A DNA stretch of 64,000 nucleotides from Bacteroidetes bacterium RIFCSPLOWO2_12_FULL_37_12 (GTDB lineage: Bacteria > Bacteroidota > Bacteroidia > 2-12-FULL-37-12): NCBI GenBank assembly GCA_001769655.1, contig MEPC01000042.1:1-64000 (forward strand), given 5' to 3'. Positions within the stretch are counted from its first letter, which is position 1. Each line of letters opens with the position of its first letter. A program made the translations under genes and the position numbers. This document shows positions 9,301-15,910 of the stretch, one piece after another. A model generated the notes under the pieces. The model made no database searches. It was not told the DNA's origin and saw only the letters and a list, made by a program, of their open reading frames with translations.

Positions 9301-11313
9301 AAGTGACTCACCAAAACCTTCATCAATCTGTCCATCGCAGTTATCATCCATACCGTTACAAACTTCATCGGCACCTGGATACATATTCGGGTCCCATTCG
9401 GAACAATCGCCTCCGTAGAGAATCCATCCAGGACCGGGGATGACACAACTCTGCATCATGTTAGTGCCACCATATCCGTCATTATCTCCATCATAATAAT
9501 ACATTTTTGATTCAGAGAAACCTTCATCAATGGTACCATCGCAATTATTATCTTTTCCATCGCATATTTCACTGGCACCAGGATTAATGTCGTAATTCAA
9601 ATCCTCACAGTCGCCGCCTGCTAAAACATAAGGGGCACCGGGATCAAAACAATAATTACTTGACCAGCTTCCATAGCCATCTGCATCATTATCATAAAAA
9701 TAAGTAGTAGATATTCCTTCATCAGTTTCTCCATTACAATTATCATCAATACCGTTGCAGATTTCTGTTGCACCGGGGTTAATGGCTGGATTCCACCCAT
9801 CACAATCACCCCCTAATAAAGTATAGGGAGCACCGGGGTCATTACAATAATTAGATTGCCATGTACCGTAACCGTCTCCATCATCATCATAAAAATATTC
9901 AGTGAAAGATAATCCATCATCTGTTAAATTATTGCAATCGTTATCCACGCCATCACAAACTTCTGTGGCACCCGGATATATGTTTGAATCCCAGTTGTTG
10001 CAATCGCCTGCAGTTAAAGACCAATTAGCACCGGGGCTTGTACAACTAAAGTTGGTGTTCCAAAAATCTCCATAACCATCCATATCATTATCATAGTAGT
10101 AAGTTTGGAAAAACAGCCCTTCATCAGATAAGCTATTGCAGTCGTTATCTTGTCCGTCGCAGATTTCGGTTGCGCCTGGGAACACAGTAGTATCCGAATC
10201 ATTACAGTCACCACTTGACAGGGACCATCCGGCACCGGGGTCCTGACAATATGATTGACCCCAAGAACCGTAACCATCTCCGTCGGTGTCATTATAATAA
10301 GGAGTAAAAGTTAGTCCATCGTCCACCATTCCATTACAATCGTTATCAATACCATCACAAACTTCTAAAGCTGAAGGGTTAATTGCAATATCTCCATCGT
10401 TACAATCATCGCTTGCAGTTACGTAAGGAGCGCCGGGATCGTAGCAAAGGTTTGCATAATAGTTGGAACCAAAGCCATCGCCATCAAGATCTTCATAATA
10501 ATTTGAAAAAGACAGACCCTCGTCTGCTGAGAAAGAGCAGTTATTATCCAATCCATCGCAGATTTCAGTGTTTAAAGGAAAGTTATTGTTATTATTATCG
10601 TCGCAGTCGCCACCGGTAGTAATATATGGTGCGCCGGGGTCTGAACATAGGGTAGTTGATGAGAAATCGTCGCCGTAGCCATCAAGGTCGTTATCTATAT
10701 AGTATGCCATAAAGGTTAAGCCACCATCATCAATCAAACCACTACAGTCATTGTCAAGTCCGTCACATACTTCAGGATTTAAGGGAAAAATCAGGTTGTT
10801 TCCATCATCGCAGTCGGTATTGTCAACAATACCACAAGCAGTATTTGTAAAAGCACCAAAGCCGTCACCGTCATTATCGGGATATAACCACTGAAAATCA
10901 TCGCAATCGGAATTATCCAGAATACCGCAACCAACAGGAGCGCCACCAAAACCATCTCCATCATTATCGGCGTACAAGAACTGTGCATCATCGCAGTCGG
11001 TATTGTCGGGCACTCCACCACATGCAACAAAAGAACCTGAACCAAAACCATCGCCGTCAATATCACTCCAAGTTTGTAGAGCATCGTCACAGTCGGTATT
11101 GTCGGGAACTCCACAACCGGCCAAAGGACCTGCACCAAAACCGTCACCGTCGTTATCGGCATATAACCACTGCGTGTCATCACAGTCGTCAACGCCGGCA
11201 AAGAAGCCGTCGCCGTCATTGTCCTGTGCCACTAAAGTTTTAGAACCTGCAAGAGCGAGATTCAAGAAACAGAAAACAAAAAGAATGCGGAGAAAACGAC
11301 ATGAGTTAGTCAT
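1..11313 (-). CDS. Giant secreted MopE-repeat (metal/Ca-binding motif) protein, 3' partial
   Basis: The frame is open from an ATG at 11313 to the window edge (3771 codons, no stop), so the C-terminus lies outside. The first ~20 residues are a signal peptide ending in LALA. Four or five short units of about 33 residues follow (pattern DNDGDGFG...DNTDCDD), then about 53 units averaging 68 residues. Each unit reads roughly YYxDxDGDGYG, a Cys-x-DPG segment, GGDCxDW, NPGAxEICDG and DNNCDGxxDEG. This is the Cu-binding_MopE / 'putative metal-binding motif' family, related in style to thrombospondin type 3 Ca-binding repeats. With about four Cys per unit the mature protein has roughly 200 cysteines, probably in disulfides, plus many DxDxDG sites. 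Frame was checked at both ends and near 5640, 4430 and 2600. Inference: a very large extracellular, cation-rigidified surface fibre. A T9SS C-terminal domain is expected but not visible. The metal is not known; copper should not be assumed. Confidence 0.93.
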   Translation of the reverse strand, partial: MTNSCRFLRILFVFCFLNLALAGSKTLVAQDNDGDGFFAGVDDCDDTQWLYADNDGDGFGAGPLAGCGVPDNTDCDDALQTWSDIDGDGFGSGSFVACGGVPDNTDCDDAQFLYADNDGDGFGGAPVGCGILDNSDCDDFQWLYPDNDGDGFGAFTNTACGIVDNTDCDDGNNLIFPLNPEVCDGLDNDCSGLIDDGGLTFMAYYIDNDLDGYGDDFSSTTLCSDPGAPYITTGGDCDDNNNNNFPLNTEICDGLDNNCSFSADEGLSFSNYYEDLDGDGFGSNYYANLCYDPGAPYVTASDDCNDGDIAINPSALEVCDGIDNDCNGMVDDGLTFTPYYNDTDGDGYGSWGQSYCQDPGAGWSLSSGDCNDSDTTVFPGATEICDGQDNDCNSLSDEGLFFQTYYYDNDMDGYGDFWNTNFSCTSPGANWSLTAGDCNNWDSNIYPGATEVCDGVDNDCNNLTDDGLSFTEYFYDDDGDGYGTWQSNYCNDPGAPYTLLGGDCDGWNPAINPGATEICNGIDDNCNGETDEGISTTYFYDNDADGYGSWSSNYCFDPGAPYVLAGGDCEDLNYDINPGASEICDGKDNNCDGTIDEGFSESKMYYYDGDNDGYGGTNMMQSCVIPGPGWILYGGDCSEWDPNMYPGADEVCNGMDDNCDGQIDEGFGESLTYYRDWDGDGYGADWDSTNSCNPMDSTYSLVGGDCDNWNFAIYPGAVEICDGMDNNCNGEMDEGTGLTTYYWDNDFDGYGVDWNSTTFCNPPSDSGWATTGGDCADWDVNVNPGATEICDGWDNNCNAMSDEGFTFLTYYWDGDNDGFGVSWSTNNSCQSMPNWALVDGDCDDNNNFRFPGNPEICDSYDNDCNGFINEGLTYNIWYWDGDGDGFGGSNSQNICSDPGLPWTLNGGDCEDWNTARFPGNPEICDGQDNDCNGTADDGITYTTYYYDGGDGDGFGSWSQDLCSDPGVPYVLTGGDCDEWNAAIFPGNPEVCDGLDNDCNMMGDDGLTFTTYFYDSDGDAYGSWSASYCSDPGIPYVLVPGDCDDGNPAINPGATEICDGYDNNCDSQIDEGFPVLPSDWYYFDNDFDAVGGMYFNYIACDPGPGFINNSSDCDDNEPAINPSAAEVVCDGIDNNCNGQIDEGAPLTYYYDNDADGYGANSGFFCADPGSPWSLNPNDCNDNDNSMFPGNSELCDGKDNNCDFSVDEGLVPAPPADYWVDNDGDSYGYAYAGNLSCTGLPGLVTIDGDCDDTNPAVYPGLVDNCNGIDDDCDGMYDEDAAFTTYYWDYDGDGFGWEWNTTSICTAPDTSAWVLSIDCQEWNAAIFPGNPEICDGIDNDCNAITDDGLTFNTFYFDNDLDGYGDDMSTQNICYLPDSTWSLTGGDCNDWNLGINPGAPEICDGLDNDCNGMSDDGLTFNTYYYDTDLDGYGYDWNTQYVCFVPDSTWSLTGSDCDDWNAGINPGMVEICDGMDNDCNGMSDDGLTFTTYYQDNDADGYGDDMNTQNICYVPDSTWVLSGGDCNIWDASINPGATEICNAMDDNCDGMMDDGLTFNTYYQDNDGDGYGYEWNSISVCYLPDSTWSLLSGDCDDWNPGVNPGSIELCGGPDENCNGMYDEGLTFSKYFYDWDNDGYGNPWGGSNLYCYDPGMSYSLDSTDCDDNNSGKNPGAIEICNGKDENCNGEIDEGLPVEPIASYYYDMDMDGYGMGLLANLICNPGLGYSTVNGDCNDNNPASFPGNPEVCDGYDNDCNGTIDDSFSESVKYYNDNDGDGFGDNWNFIFSCVDPGSPWLLNNGDCNDMDPTVNPSAVEICDGMDNNCDGIADDGCAMLTFYYDGNDNDGYGSWSQDFTFNPGSPWVALGGDCYEWNPLINPSAIEKCDGKDNNCDGLIDEGFTPTLYYYDGDGDTYGDDGNIKQTCSSVSPVWVLAGGDCQPWNPAINPSAIEICNEMDDNCDGMVDEGFSKTTYYYDGEDGDGYGTAWSQDYCVDPGFPWSLLGGDCDMWNASINPGAFEDCDYIDNNCDGMTDEGYTKTTYYNDMDADGYGSWMQEFCSDPGSGWSLTDGDCNDLDTLINPLATEICDNIDNNCDGIIDEGFSQNTYFYDGDNDGYGDFGNFAVFCLNPGLDWSLSGGDCDNGDPNTYPGAVEVCDGKDNNCNGEVNEGLGTGSPVYYCKDEDSDGFGGGWCMDLTCTPDPSWVTMVGDCQDWDPAINPAAAEIPCNGIDENCDGATDENSAYTLYSDWDNDGYGGSAGYFCNPNPGYPWITTGGDCADWNPAINPVAMEICDGQDNNCDGSVDEGCSMMTFFYDGGDYDGYGTYSQDFSYIPGTDWSTMGGDCEEWNPAVNPGATEICNGKDDNCDGQMDEGFVVIPPTTYFFDNDWDGFGSNYAGNFICTPDSQFVTNDLDCDDWNFSVNPSAIEICDGMDNNCDGTVNEGFTESQVYFKDNDGDGFGVDWDTKFFCAAPDSMWAPVSGDCLDWDIFINPSAAEICDGVDNNCDGTVDEGYTKTTYFSDGDNDGYGSWPQDFCVDPGMGWSLVGGDCAEWDMNINPAALEICNGTDDNCDGAIDEGFSESTVYYYDADFDGFGVDWNTMLSCVNPGIQWSLIGGDCDEANPATNPAASEICDNKDNNCDGVADEGFSKTTYFTDWDGDSFGGWAQEYCSDPGWPWMLVGGDCDDNNPAMNPGVAEVCDELDNNCDGMVDEGFSKTAYFNDLDADGYGTWEQMYCVDPGVGWSLVGGDCNDGKFEINPAATEVCNSIDDNCNGFVDEGLADGSPATNYFWNLDGDAFGGNWAGTLNCTPSVPYLSNVTGDCNDNDITIYPGAPEAPCNGIDENCDGVVDEGSTYTLYSDYDNDGYGGNVGYFCTPNPGNPWIVANGDCADWDASTYPGAVEICDGQDNNCDGTVDEGCTVTTYYYDGDMDGYGTFSQDFSFVPGPDWALMTGDCDDSNPVINPAGIEICNGKDDNCDGSVDEGYPVTGPASYFYDLDGDNYGSAFVGNFLCTPVAPFTALSGDCNDADTFINPGAAEVCDAFDNNCNGDIDEGFAESVLYYMDNDGDGFGDNWNSIRSCTDPGSPYVATSGDCNDWDVAINPGAVEICDNIDNNCDGMVDEGFSLTTYFNDADNDGYGTWANNFCVDPGMGWSLVDGDCVEWDAAINPGATEICNGIDDNCDGTIDEGFAGSLVYFFDNDADGYGNNFNNKQFCSDPGFPWTLSNGDCDDWNPAVNPSATEVCNGMDDNCDGAVDEGFATTTYYADADGDAFGRDGNITESCFDPGAGWVLIGGDCDDNNPAINPTAIEICNEIDDNCDGVVDEGSVKTTYFWDGDTDGFGDWSQDYCVDPGAPYVLAGGDCQDWNATVYPGALELCDGLDNNCDGNVDEGLTPDPGADYWFDNDGDTYGGAYAGFLTCTAGPNVVTNDADCDDNNATINPGAAEVPCNGLDDNCDGVVDEGGPFVVYADMDGDGFGSMTAEFFCADPGAPYLTVSGDCDDTNPGAYPGALEICNGIDDNCDGVADEGFSPVNYFADGDADGFGNDATLLVACVDPGAPYVTTGGDCNDGDATINPGATEVCDGIDNDCSGLADDGIPYLTYYEDNDTDGFGVDASAILLCSDPGSPFVLVGGDCNDADAAVNPSAVEVCDSIDNNCDGSIDEGVQNTYYADADGDTYGDAGTTASDCSAPLGFVSDNTDCNDADAAINPSAVEVCDSIDNNCDGQIDEGVQNTYYADTDGDTYGDAGTTASDCSAPLGFVSDNTDCNDADAAINPS
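2399..4690 (-). repeat. Higher-order (about 9-unit, 1.83 kb) duplication inside the MopE array
   Basis: Three consecutive units at about 2399-2870 match those at about 4231-4690 in order and detail. Shared oddities are a unit whose Cys is replaced (SQDFS), then DEGC, then a YFC-x-PNPG unit, then a PCNGIDENCDG unit. The offset is about 1830 bp, nine units. A related PCNG unit sits at about 961, one further step away. Confidence 0.75.
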
Positions 11314-11545
11314 GGTTTTTTGAGTTAAAGGGTTAATTGATAAATAATATTTGTTTCATAAATGATGTTTCAACCGGTAAAAAATTGTCCGAAAATGGGG
11401 TTGGAACAAGTAAAAGGAAGTGCGAAGATAAATCAAAGATTTGAGATTTCCAAATTTTTTTAGAGATTTTTTTTGGAAAGTTTTCCACAGGGGGGTAGGG
11501 AGAAAGGGAGAACGGGAGAAAGGGAGAAAGGTAATTTCCAAGAAT
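11314..11545. other. Intergenic region between the MopE gene and cvpA, with an 8-bp satellite
   Basis: This is the 5' side of the MopE gene and the 3' side of the CvpA gene. It holds four copies of the 8-bp unit AGGGAGAA (one variant) at 11497-11531. I see no convincing TAnnTTTG box or hairpin, and no gene. Confidence 0.7.
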
Positions 11546-12112
11546 TTATCCGGTAAAGACAATTTTAGGTTGATTTTGAGATGAATTGATGGGTTCTTTA
11601 AATAACTCTTTCAAATTATTATAGAATGAATTGTCCTGAGGGAAAAAACTTAAGACATAGTTTCCAATTTTAGCAGATACCAATCTAATATAGTCAGAAA
11701 TAGTTGTATTCGCGATTGAGTTTTGAAAATCATTGGGGATGGTGTGATTGATAAACAGAAGAAAAAGTCCAATCAGAAAAGTCCAGAGAAAAATACCTGC
11801 AAAACATCCTAAAATATTATCGAGCATTCCAAGGAAAGAAAGATTAATTATCTTTTTGATAAAATTTCCGGCGAGAATAAAAAGCAGATACAAGGCAATA
11901 AAAACCAGGATGAAGGATAAATAAGGCAACCATTTTGTTTTCACCCCTTTTTCAATTAAGAATTGAGCCGTTTGGTCTTTGAAGTACCAGGCGGCAACGC
12001 AGGAAATAATTAAACCGCTTAGAAATAATACTTCTCTGATAAAGCCACGCTTGTATCCCTTGTAGCCGGCGAGGGCAAGGATGAAGAGGAGGATAAGATC
12101 GAACCAGGACAT
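11546..12112 (-). CDS. cvpA: CvpA family membrane protein
   Basis: The 188-residue product starts MSWFDLILL and has four hydrophobic segments, at about residues 3-20, 28-45, 62-83 and 100-121. The first carries the YKGYKRGFIRE element typical of CvpA/colicin V production proteins, and a soluble tail of about 60 residues follows. CvpA proteins sit in the inner membrane; in enterobacteria they are linked to colicin V export and envelope homeostasis, but the biochemical role is unclear. An upstream ATG at 12196 would add 28 residues, but that extension runs into the dispersed palindrome and G-rich spacer, so the ATG at 12112 is preferred. It lies downstream of yqeY on the same strand with a 179-bp gap. 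Confidence 0.85.
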   Translation of the reverse strand: MSWFDLILLFILALAGYKGYKRGFIREVLFLSGLIISCVAAWYFKDQTAQFLIEKGVKTKWLPYLSFILVFIALYLLFILAGNFIKKIINLSFLGMLDNILGCFAGIFLWTFLIGLFLLFINHTIPNDFQNSIANTTISDYIRLVSAKIGNYVLSFFPQDNSFYNNLKELFKEPINSSQNQPKIVFTG

Positions 12113-12150
12113 GGGGGGTGGGTAGGGAAAACAACAAGAATAAATTAAAA

Positions 12151-12238
12151 GGAATAACGAATATCGAACAAGGAATTTTGAATGTTGAAGTAACAAATAC
12201 TTCAGAATTCGTTATTTTTTGTTCATTATGCGATATTT
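12151..12238. repeat. Dispersed ~88-bp imperfect palindrome, copy A
   Basis: The left arm contains AATATCGAACAAGGAATT and ends TTGAAGTA; the right arm begins TACTTCAGAATTCG and ends in GCGATATTT. The same arms recur at 26589-26670 and 40042-40122, always between genes. It resembles a REP or MITE-like element. Confidence 0.75.
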
Positions 12239-12291
12239 TAAAAAAATAATGTTACTTTACAATAATACTACACCCCAATTTCTCTATACAA

Positions 12292-12747
12292 TTATATTTT
12301 CAATAATAGTTCTTTAACTAACTGAGAAATTGTTTTCCCATCGGCTTTGCCGGCAAGTTCTTTTGTGGCTGTACCCATTACTTTTCCGAAATCGGCTTGT
12401 GATGTGGCGCCGGTTTTGGAAATGATTTCAGTAATCAAGGATTTTAGTTCTTCGTGTGAAAGCTGTTTAGGTAGAAAACCTTCAATAACTCCCAGTTCAA
12501 AAAATTCAATATCTGCCAGATCGGTTCGTCCTTGCGCTTTATAAATCTCTCCCGATTCTTTCCGTTGCTTTGCGGCTTTTTGAAGGAGTTTAATTTCGGT
12601 TTCCTGGGATAATTCTCCTTTATTTCCTTCAGAAGATTCTGCGAGAAGGATAAGGGATTTAATACTACGCAATGCCTGAAGACGAACCTTGTCTTTGGAA
12701 AGCATTGCGGATTTTATTTCGGAGTCAATGGTGGATTTCAGCGGCAT
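12292..12747 (-). CDS. GatB/YqeY domain-containing protein
   Basis: The 151-residue protein matches the stand-alone YqeY family over its full length: an N-terminal helical region (residues 1-60, LRSIKSLI), then the FLPKQLSHEEL motif and the C-terminal GATSQADFGKVMG...GKADGKTIS segment. The domain is homologous to the tRNA-binding tail of the GatB/GatE amidotransferase subunits. The free protein is widespread but its function is not established; tRNA binding is a family-based inference. It follows the cysteine-rich peptide gene by 18 bp on the same strand. Confidence 0.9.
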   Translation of the reverse strand: MPLKSTIDSEIKSAMLSKDKVRLQALRSIKSLILLAESSEGNKGELSQETEIKLLQKAAKQRKESGEIYKAQGRTDLADIEFFELGVIEGFLPKQLSHEELKSLITEIISKTGATSQADFGKVMGTATKELAGKADGKTISQLVKELLLKI

Positions 12748-12765
12748 GAGAGTTTGATTAATATC

Positions 12766-13053
12766 TCACTGTGCACCGGCTGGGGCATCCTCTTTCTTTC
12801 CATTGCAACCGGCTTTTGCCTTTTTACAGCAGGACATTTTACTTTTTTTACAACATTTTTTTGATTCATCAGTGCATTTATGCGTTTTGGAATCAGCATC
12901 GGTGGAGACCGTGGCATTAGTTGAACCATCTACTGTTGTTGCAGTAACAGTGGCTTCTTTTTTCTCAGCATCGCTGGAAGCAGATGATTGGGCTTTTACT
13001 AAAGCAATTCCGGCTAAAGAAAAGCAAATAAAAAACATAACTAACTTTTTCAT
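12766..13053 (-). CDS. Small secreted protein with three CX6C units
   Basis: The 95-residue product has a clear signal peptide (KKLVMFF...IALVKA, residues 1-21), then an Ala/Ser/Thr-rich spacer, then a Lys/Cys-rich tail. The tail (about residues 60-83) holds six Cys with exact spacing C-x6-CC-x6-CC-x6-C, that is three abutting CX6C octads in a lysine-rich context. I do not recognise a named family. Metal binding or envelope disulfide chemistry are possible but unproven. The gene has its own promoter-like box at 13129-13136 and is followed closely by yqeY. Confidence 0.75.
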   Translation of the reverse strand: MKKLVMFFICFSLAGIALVKAQSSASSDAEKKEATVTATTVDGSTNATVSTDADSKTHKCTDESKKCCKKSKMSCCKKAKAGCNGKKEDAPAGAQ

Positions 13054-13128
13054 GATTATTTTGGTTTTGGTTTAAAAAATAAAGTTGTTTCAACGACAAC
13101 GGTGTGAATGTGTTTCGTTAAGGAAGGG

Positions 13129-13136
13129 CAAAGGTA
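13129..13136 (-). promoter_or_regulatory. -7 box of the CX6C peptide gene
   Basis: TACCTTTG on the minus strand matches the Bacteroidota TAnnTTTG element. It predicts a leader of about 70 nt before the ATG at 13053. No well-spaced -33 TTG is obvious. Confidence 0.5.
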
Positions 13137-13165
13137 GTGTATTTTTACAACTATTACATTTTAAT

Positions 13166-14149
13166 TCAAAGGCATCCAACTTTCCCAACGAAACCCTGAG
13201 TTTTTCCATCCCCTAATTGTGCATTATAGTTTTTTAACATAGATAACGTAATCTGGTCCCTGAAATTGCGGTTCTTCGAACCAAGGACAATAGCAACTAC
13301 TCTATGATTTTCAATTGTAGCCGTCACAGCAATGCAAAACCCAGCTTTACAGGTATAGCCGGTCTTTAAACCGTCTATAAAAGAATAACTATTCACTAAA
13401 AGATTATGGTTCCGGAGTTTTAATTTTCTTTTTCCATTCACAAGTATATCATACGGTTTGTTGGTAATGGAAAGTAATTCATCATATTTTAATAATTCTG
13501 AAACGAGGATAGATAAATCGGAAGGAGTTGAAGAATTTTCATTGCCACCTTTAAATTCAGAAGGTAATCCTGTTGTATTAAAAAACTTTGTGGATGACAT
13601 TCCCATTTTTTCTGCCATTATATTCATTCTGATAACAAAACTATCTTGGGAACCAGCCAGAAAATCTGCCAATTGATAGGCGGCATCATTTCCGGAAGAA
13701 ATCATAGCGCCTTTTAACAGTTCTTCAACGGTATATACCTCGTTTTTTTTCAAATAAACCTGCGAACCGCCAATTAAACTGGCGGCTGTGTTTATAGTGA
13801 CCTTGGTTTCCCAGTCAATCTTACCTTCCCGGATATCTTCGAGAGTTAGTAATGCTACCATCATTTTTGTAAGTGAGGCAACAGGAAATGAAACATTCAG
13901 GTTTTTTTGCCATATAATTTCGTTTGTAGTGATATCCAAGAGAAGACCGGCATTAATTTTTGATGCAATAACCGGAGATAGAATATTATCAGTAATTTTT
14001 AACTTGGGAGAGGAATAATGAGTAGCAACATTATCCAGCGATATTTTCGGAGGGAGTGTTGATTCAACTTTTGATTCAACAGGTATAAAAGAGTAAATGG
14101 CAATAACGCCGATACATAAAAGACCTGTCTGGGTGAGCCAGTTTTTCAT
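13166..14149 (-). CDS. D-alanyl-D-alanine carboxypeptidase (peptidase S11, PBP5/6 type)
   Basis: The 327-residue penicillin-binding protein has the complete serine-peptidase triad of family S11: SLTK at residues 92-95 (catalytic Ser92), SGN at 152-154 and KTG at 262-264. An N-terminal hydrophobic segment (residues 5-22) acts as signal or membrane anchor. It trims the terminal D-Ala from peptidoglycan pentapeptides in the periplasm and so controls crosslinking. The C-terminal PBP5-associated domain seems short or absent, because the protein ends about 65 residues after KTG. It is divergent from nadE, and the two promoters share a 100-bp spacer. Its -7 box lies only 5 nt before ATG. Confidence 0.93.
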   Translation of the reverse strand: MKNWLTQTGLLCIGVIAIYSFIPVESKVESTLPPKISLDNVATHYSSPKLKITDNILSPVIASKINAGLLLDITTNEIIWQKNLNVSFPVASLTKMMVALLTLEDIREGKIDWETKVTINTAASLIGGSQVYLKKNEVYTVEELLKGAMISSGNDAAYQLADFLAGSQDSFVIRMNIMAEKMGMSSTKFFNTTGLPSEFKGGNENSSTPSDLSILVSELLKYDELLSITNKPYDILVNGKRKLKLRNHNLLVNSYSFIDGLKTGYTCKAGFCIAVTATIENHRVVAIVLGSKNRNFRDQITLSMLKNYNAQLGDGKTQGFVGKVGCL

Positions 14150-14154
14150 GAGTA

Positions 14155-14184
14155 CAAAATTATATAAAAAGAATTATTTTGCAA
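14155..14184 (-). promoter_or_regulatory. Promoter of the D,D-carboxypeptidase gene, probably leaderless
   Basis: On the minus strand, TTG (14184-14182), 19 nt, then TAATTTTG (14162-14155), then 5 nt to ATG at 14149. Both elements fit the Bacteroidota -33/-7 consensus. The start site would fall at or within a few nt of the start codon. Confidence 0.6.
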
Positions 14185-14214
14185 GTTATACTGAAATTTA
14201 TAATCCACAATGGA

Positions 14215-14246
14215 TTGTGGATTGTTTTTAAAAAGTGTTAATTTTG
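14215..14246 (+). promoter_or_regulatory. Promoter of nadE, probably leaderless
   Basis: TTG (14215-14217), 21 nt, TAATTTTG (14239-14246), then 4 nt to the ATG at 14251. The match to the TTG/TAnnTTTG consensus is good and leaves no room for an untranslated leader or a Shine-Dalgarno site. Confidence 0.62.
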
Positions 14247-14250
14247 CATT

Positions 14251-15903
14251 ATGAAAATTGCCATCGCCCAGCTAAATTACCGTATTGCTGATTTTGAAAA
14301 CAATCTTATAAAAATAACTGATTATATAAAGAGGGGAAAGGATGAAGGGGCTGATTTGATTATTTTTTCAGAGTTGGCGGTTTGCGGATATCCACCGAGA
14401 GATTTTCTGGAATTTAATGATTTCATTTCTAATTGTCAGAAATCTATACACATTATCTCTCAATTAACCGATTCCATTGCTTGCATTATTGGTTCCCCTT
14501 CGCAAAATCGTAACCACAAGGGAAAGTCCCTCTTCAATTCAGGTTTTTTTCTCTATAAAAAAAAGATACAGCAGGTTGTTCATAAATCATTGCTTCCTAC
14601 CTACGATATTTTTGATGAATACCGGTATTTTGAGCCAAATAAAGAGTTTAAGATAATAAAATTCAAAGGATTAAAATTAGCGCTGACAATTTGTGAAGAC
14701 CTTTGGAATGTAGGAAGCGGAAAACAATATGGGCAATCACCGATGGATGAATTAATAAAACAAAAACCGGATTTTATAATCAATATTTCTGCTTCACCAT
14801 TTTCATGGAAACATCCTGAAACAAGAAGAAATGTAATGAAAAAGAATTGCCTGAAATACAAACTTCCCCTATTTTATGTAAACCATACGGGTGCTCAAAC
14901 GGAATTGATATTTGACGGAAGGTCTTTTTGCATGAATTCAAAAGGTCAGATTTACGATGAACTAAAATCGTTTGAGGAAGATTTCAAAGTGATAGCGTTA
15001 GCTGATGTTATGGCATTTTCGAAATCAAAAAAAGATGATTTTTCGAAGGAAGTCATTTTAAAAGAGAAGGAAATATGCCAGGCGCTAGTACTTGGGATAA
15101 AGGATTATTTTGCAAAAATGGGTTTTAAAAAAGCAATTCTGGGTTTGTCGGGAGGAATTGATTCGGCAGTGACAATAGTACTTTTATGCAAAGCGTTAGG
15201 AAAAGAGAATGTGCTTGCCGTCATGTTGCCCAGCCGGTATTCATCGGAACATTCACTTAGCGATGCGGAAAAACTTGTTCAAAACCTGGGTTGTGAGAGC
15301 CAACTAATTTCCATTGAGGATTTACATACATCGGGAGAAAAAACATTATCCCCTTTATTTGCAGGAACCCATTCAGGGTTGACTGAAGAAAATATTCAGG
15401 CACGAATCCGAGCGGTTATTTTAATGGCGCTATCCAATAAATTTCAGTACATATTGATAAATACATCAAATAAAAGTGAGATGGCAGTGGGGTATGGGAC
15501 TCTCTACGGGGATATGTGCGGGGGATTGTCGGTGTTGGGTGATTTATATAAAACGGAAGTGTATGAACTTGCAAAATACCTGAATAAAGACAAAGAGATT
15601 ATCCCTTTAAACATACTATTAAAACCACCTTCGGCGGAGTTAAAATCCGGGCAAAAGGATTCAGATACCTTGCCTGATTATTTAATTCTTGATAAAATTC
15701 TTTTTAACTATATAGAGAAAAGAAAAGGAAATTCTGAATTAGTGAAAATGGGTTTTGAAAAAAAATTGGTAGAGAGGGTGTTGGGAATGGTAAATGCTAC
15801 TGAATGGAAACGGTATCAAACTCCTCCGGTTTTACGGGTGAGTGAAAAAGCGTTTGGGGTGGGAAGGAGAATGCCGATTGTGGCAAGGTATGTAAATCGT
15901 TAA
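14251..15903 (+). CDS. nadE: Glutamine-dependent NAD+ synthetase
   Basis: The 550-residue enzyme makes NAD+ from deamido-NAD+, ATP and glutamine, the last step of NAD biosynthesis. The N-terminal nitrilase-fold glutaminase domain (residues 1-260) has the Glu-Lys-Cys triad at about E41 (FSELAVCGYPP), K112 (HKSLLP) and C148 (LTICEDLW). The C-terminal synthetase domain (about 275-550) has the PP-loop SGGIDS at 300-305 and the NTSNKSEMAVGYGTLYGD segment. Length and domain order match the two-domain bacterial type. The start is the canonical MKIAIAQLN, directly after the -7 box. Confidence 0.97.
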   Translation: MKIAIAQLNYRIADFENNLIKITDYIKRGKDEGADLIIFSELAVCGYPPRDFLEFNDFISNCQKSIHIISQLTDSIACIIGSPSQNRNHKGKSLFNSGFFLYKKKIQQVVHKSLLPTYDIFDEYRYFEPNKEFKIIKFKGLKLALTICEDLWNVGSGKQYGQSPMDELIKQKPDFIINISASPFSWKHPETRRNVMKKNCLKYKLPLFYVNHTGAQTELIFDGRSFCMNSKGQIYDELKSFEEDFKVIALADVMAFSKSKKDDFSKEVILKEKEICQALVLGIKDYFAKMGFKKAILGLSGGIDSAVTIVLLCKALGKENVLAVMLPSRYSSEHSLSDAEKLVQNLGCESQLISIEDLHTSGEKTLSPLFAGTHSGLTEENIQARIRAVILMALSNKFQYILINTSNKSEMAVGYGTLYGDMCGGLSVLGDLYKTEVYELAKYLNKDKEIIPLNILLKPPSAELKSGQKDSDTLPDYLILDKILFNYIEKRKGNSELVKMGFEKKLVERVLGMVNATEWKRYQTPPVLRVSEKAFGVGRRMPIVARYVNR

Positions 15904-15910
15904 TGATGAA

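Noticed and set aside
1-10760. Regular ~200-bp repetition taken as a CRISPR or satellite array
   Set aside because: The repeats keep frame, encode conserved residues and have no constant direct repeat with unique spacers.
12-11323. Many short ORFs on both strands (e.g. 210-533 plus, 10791-11219 minus) across the first 11 kb
   Set aside because: They are other-frame readings of the MopE repeat DNA; the single minus frame from 11313 explains the whole region.
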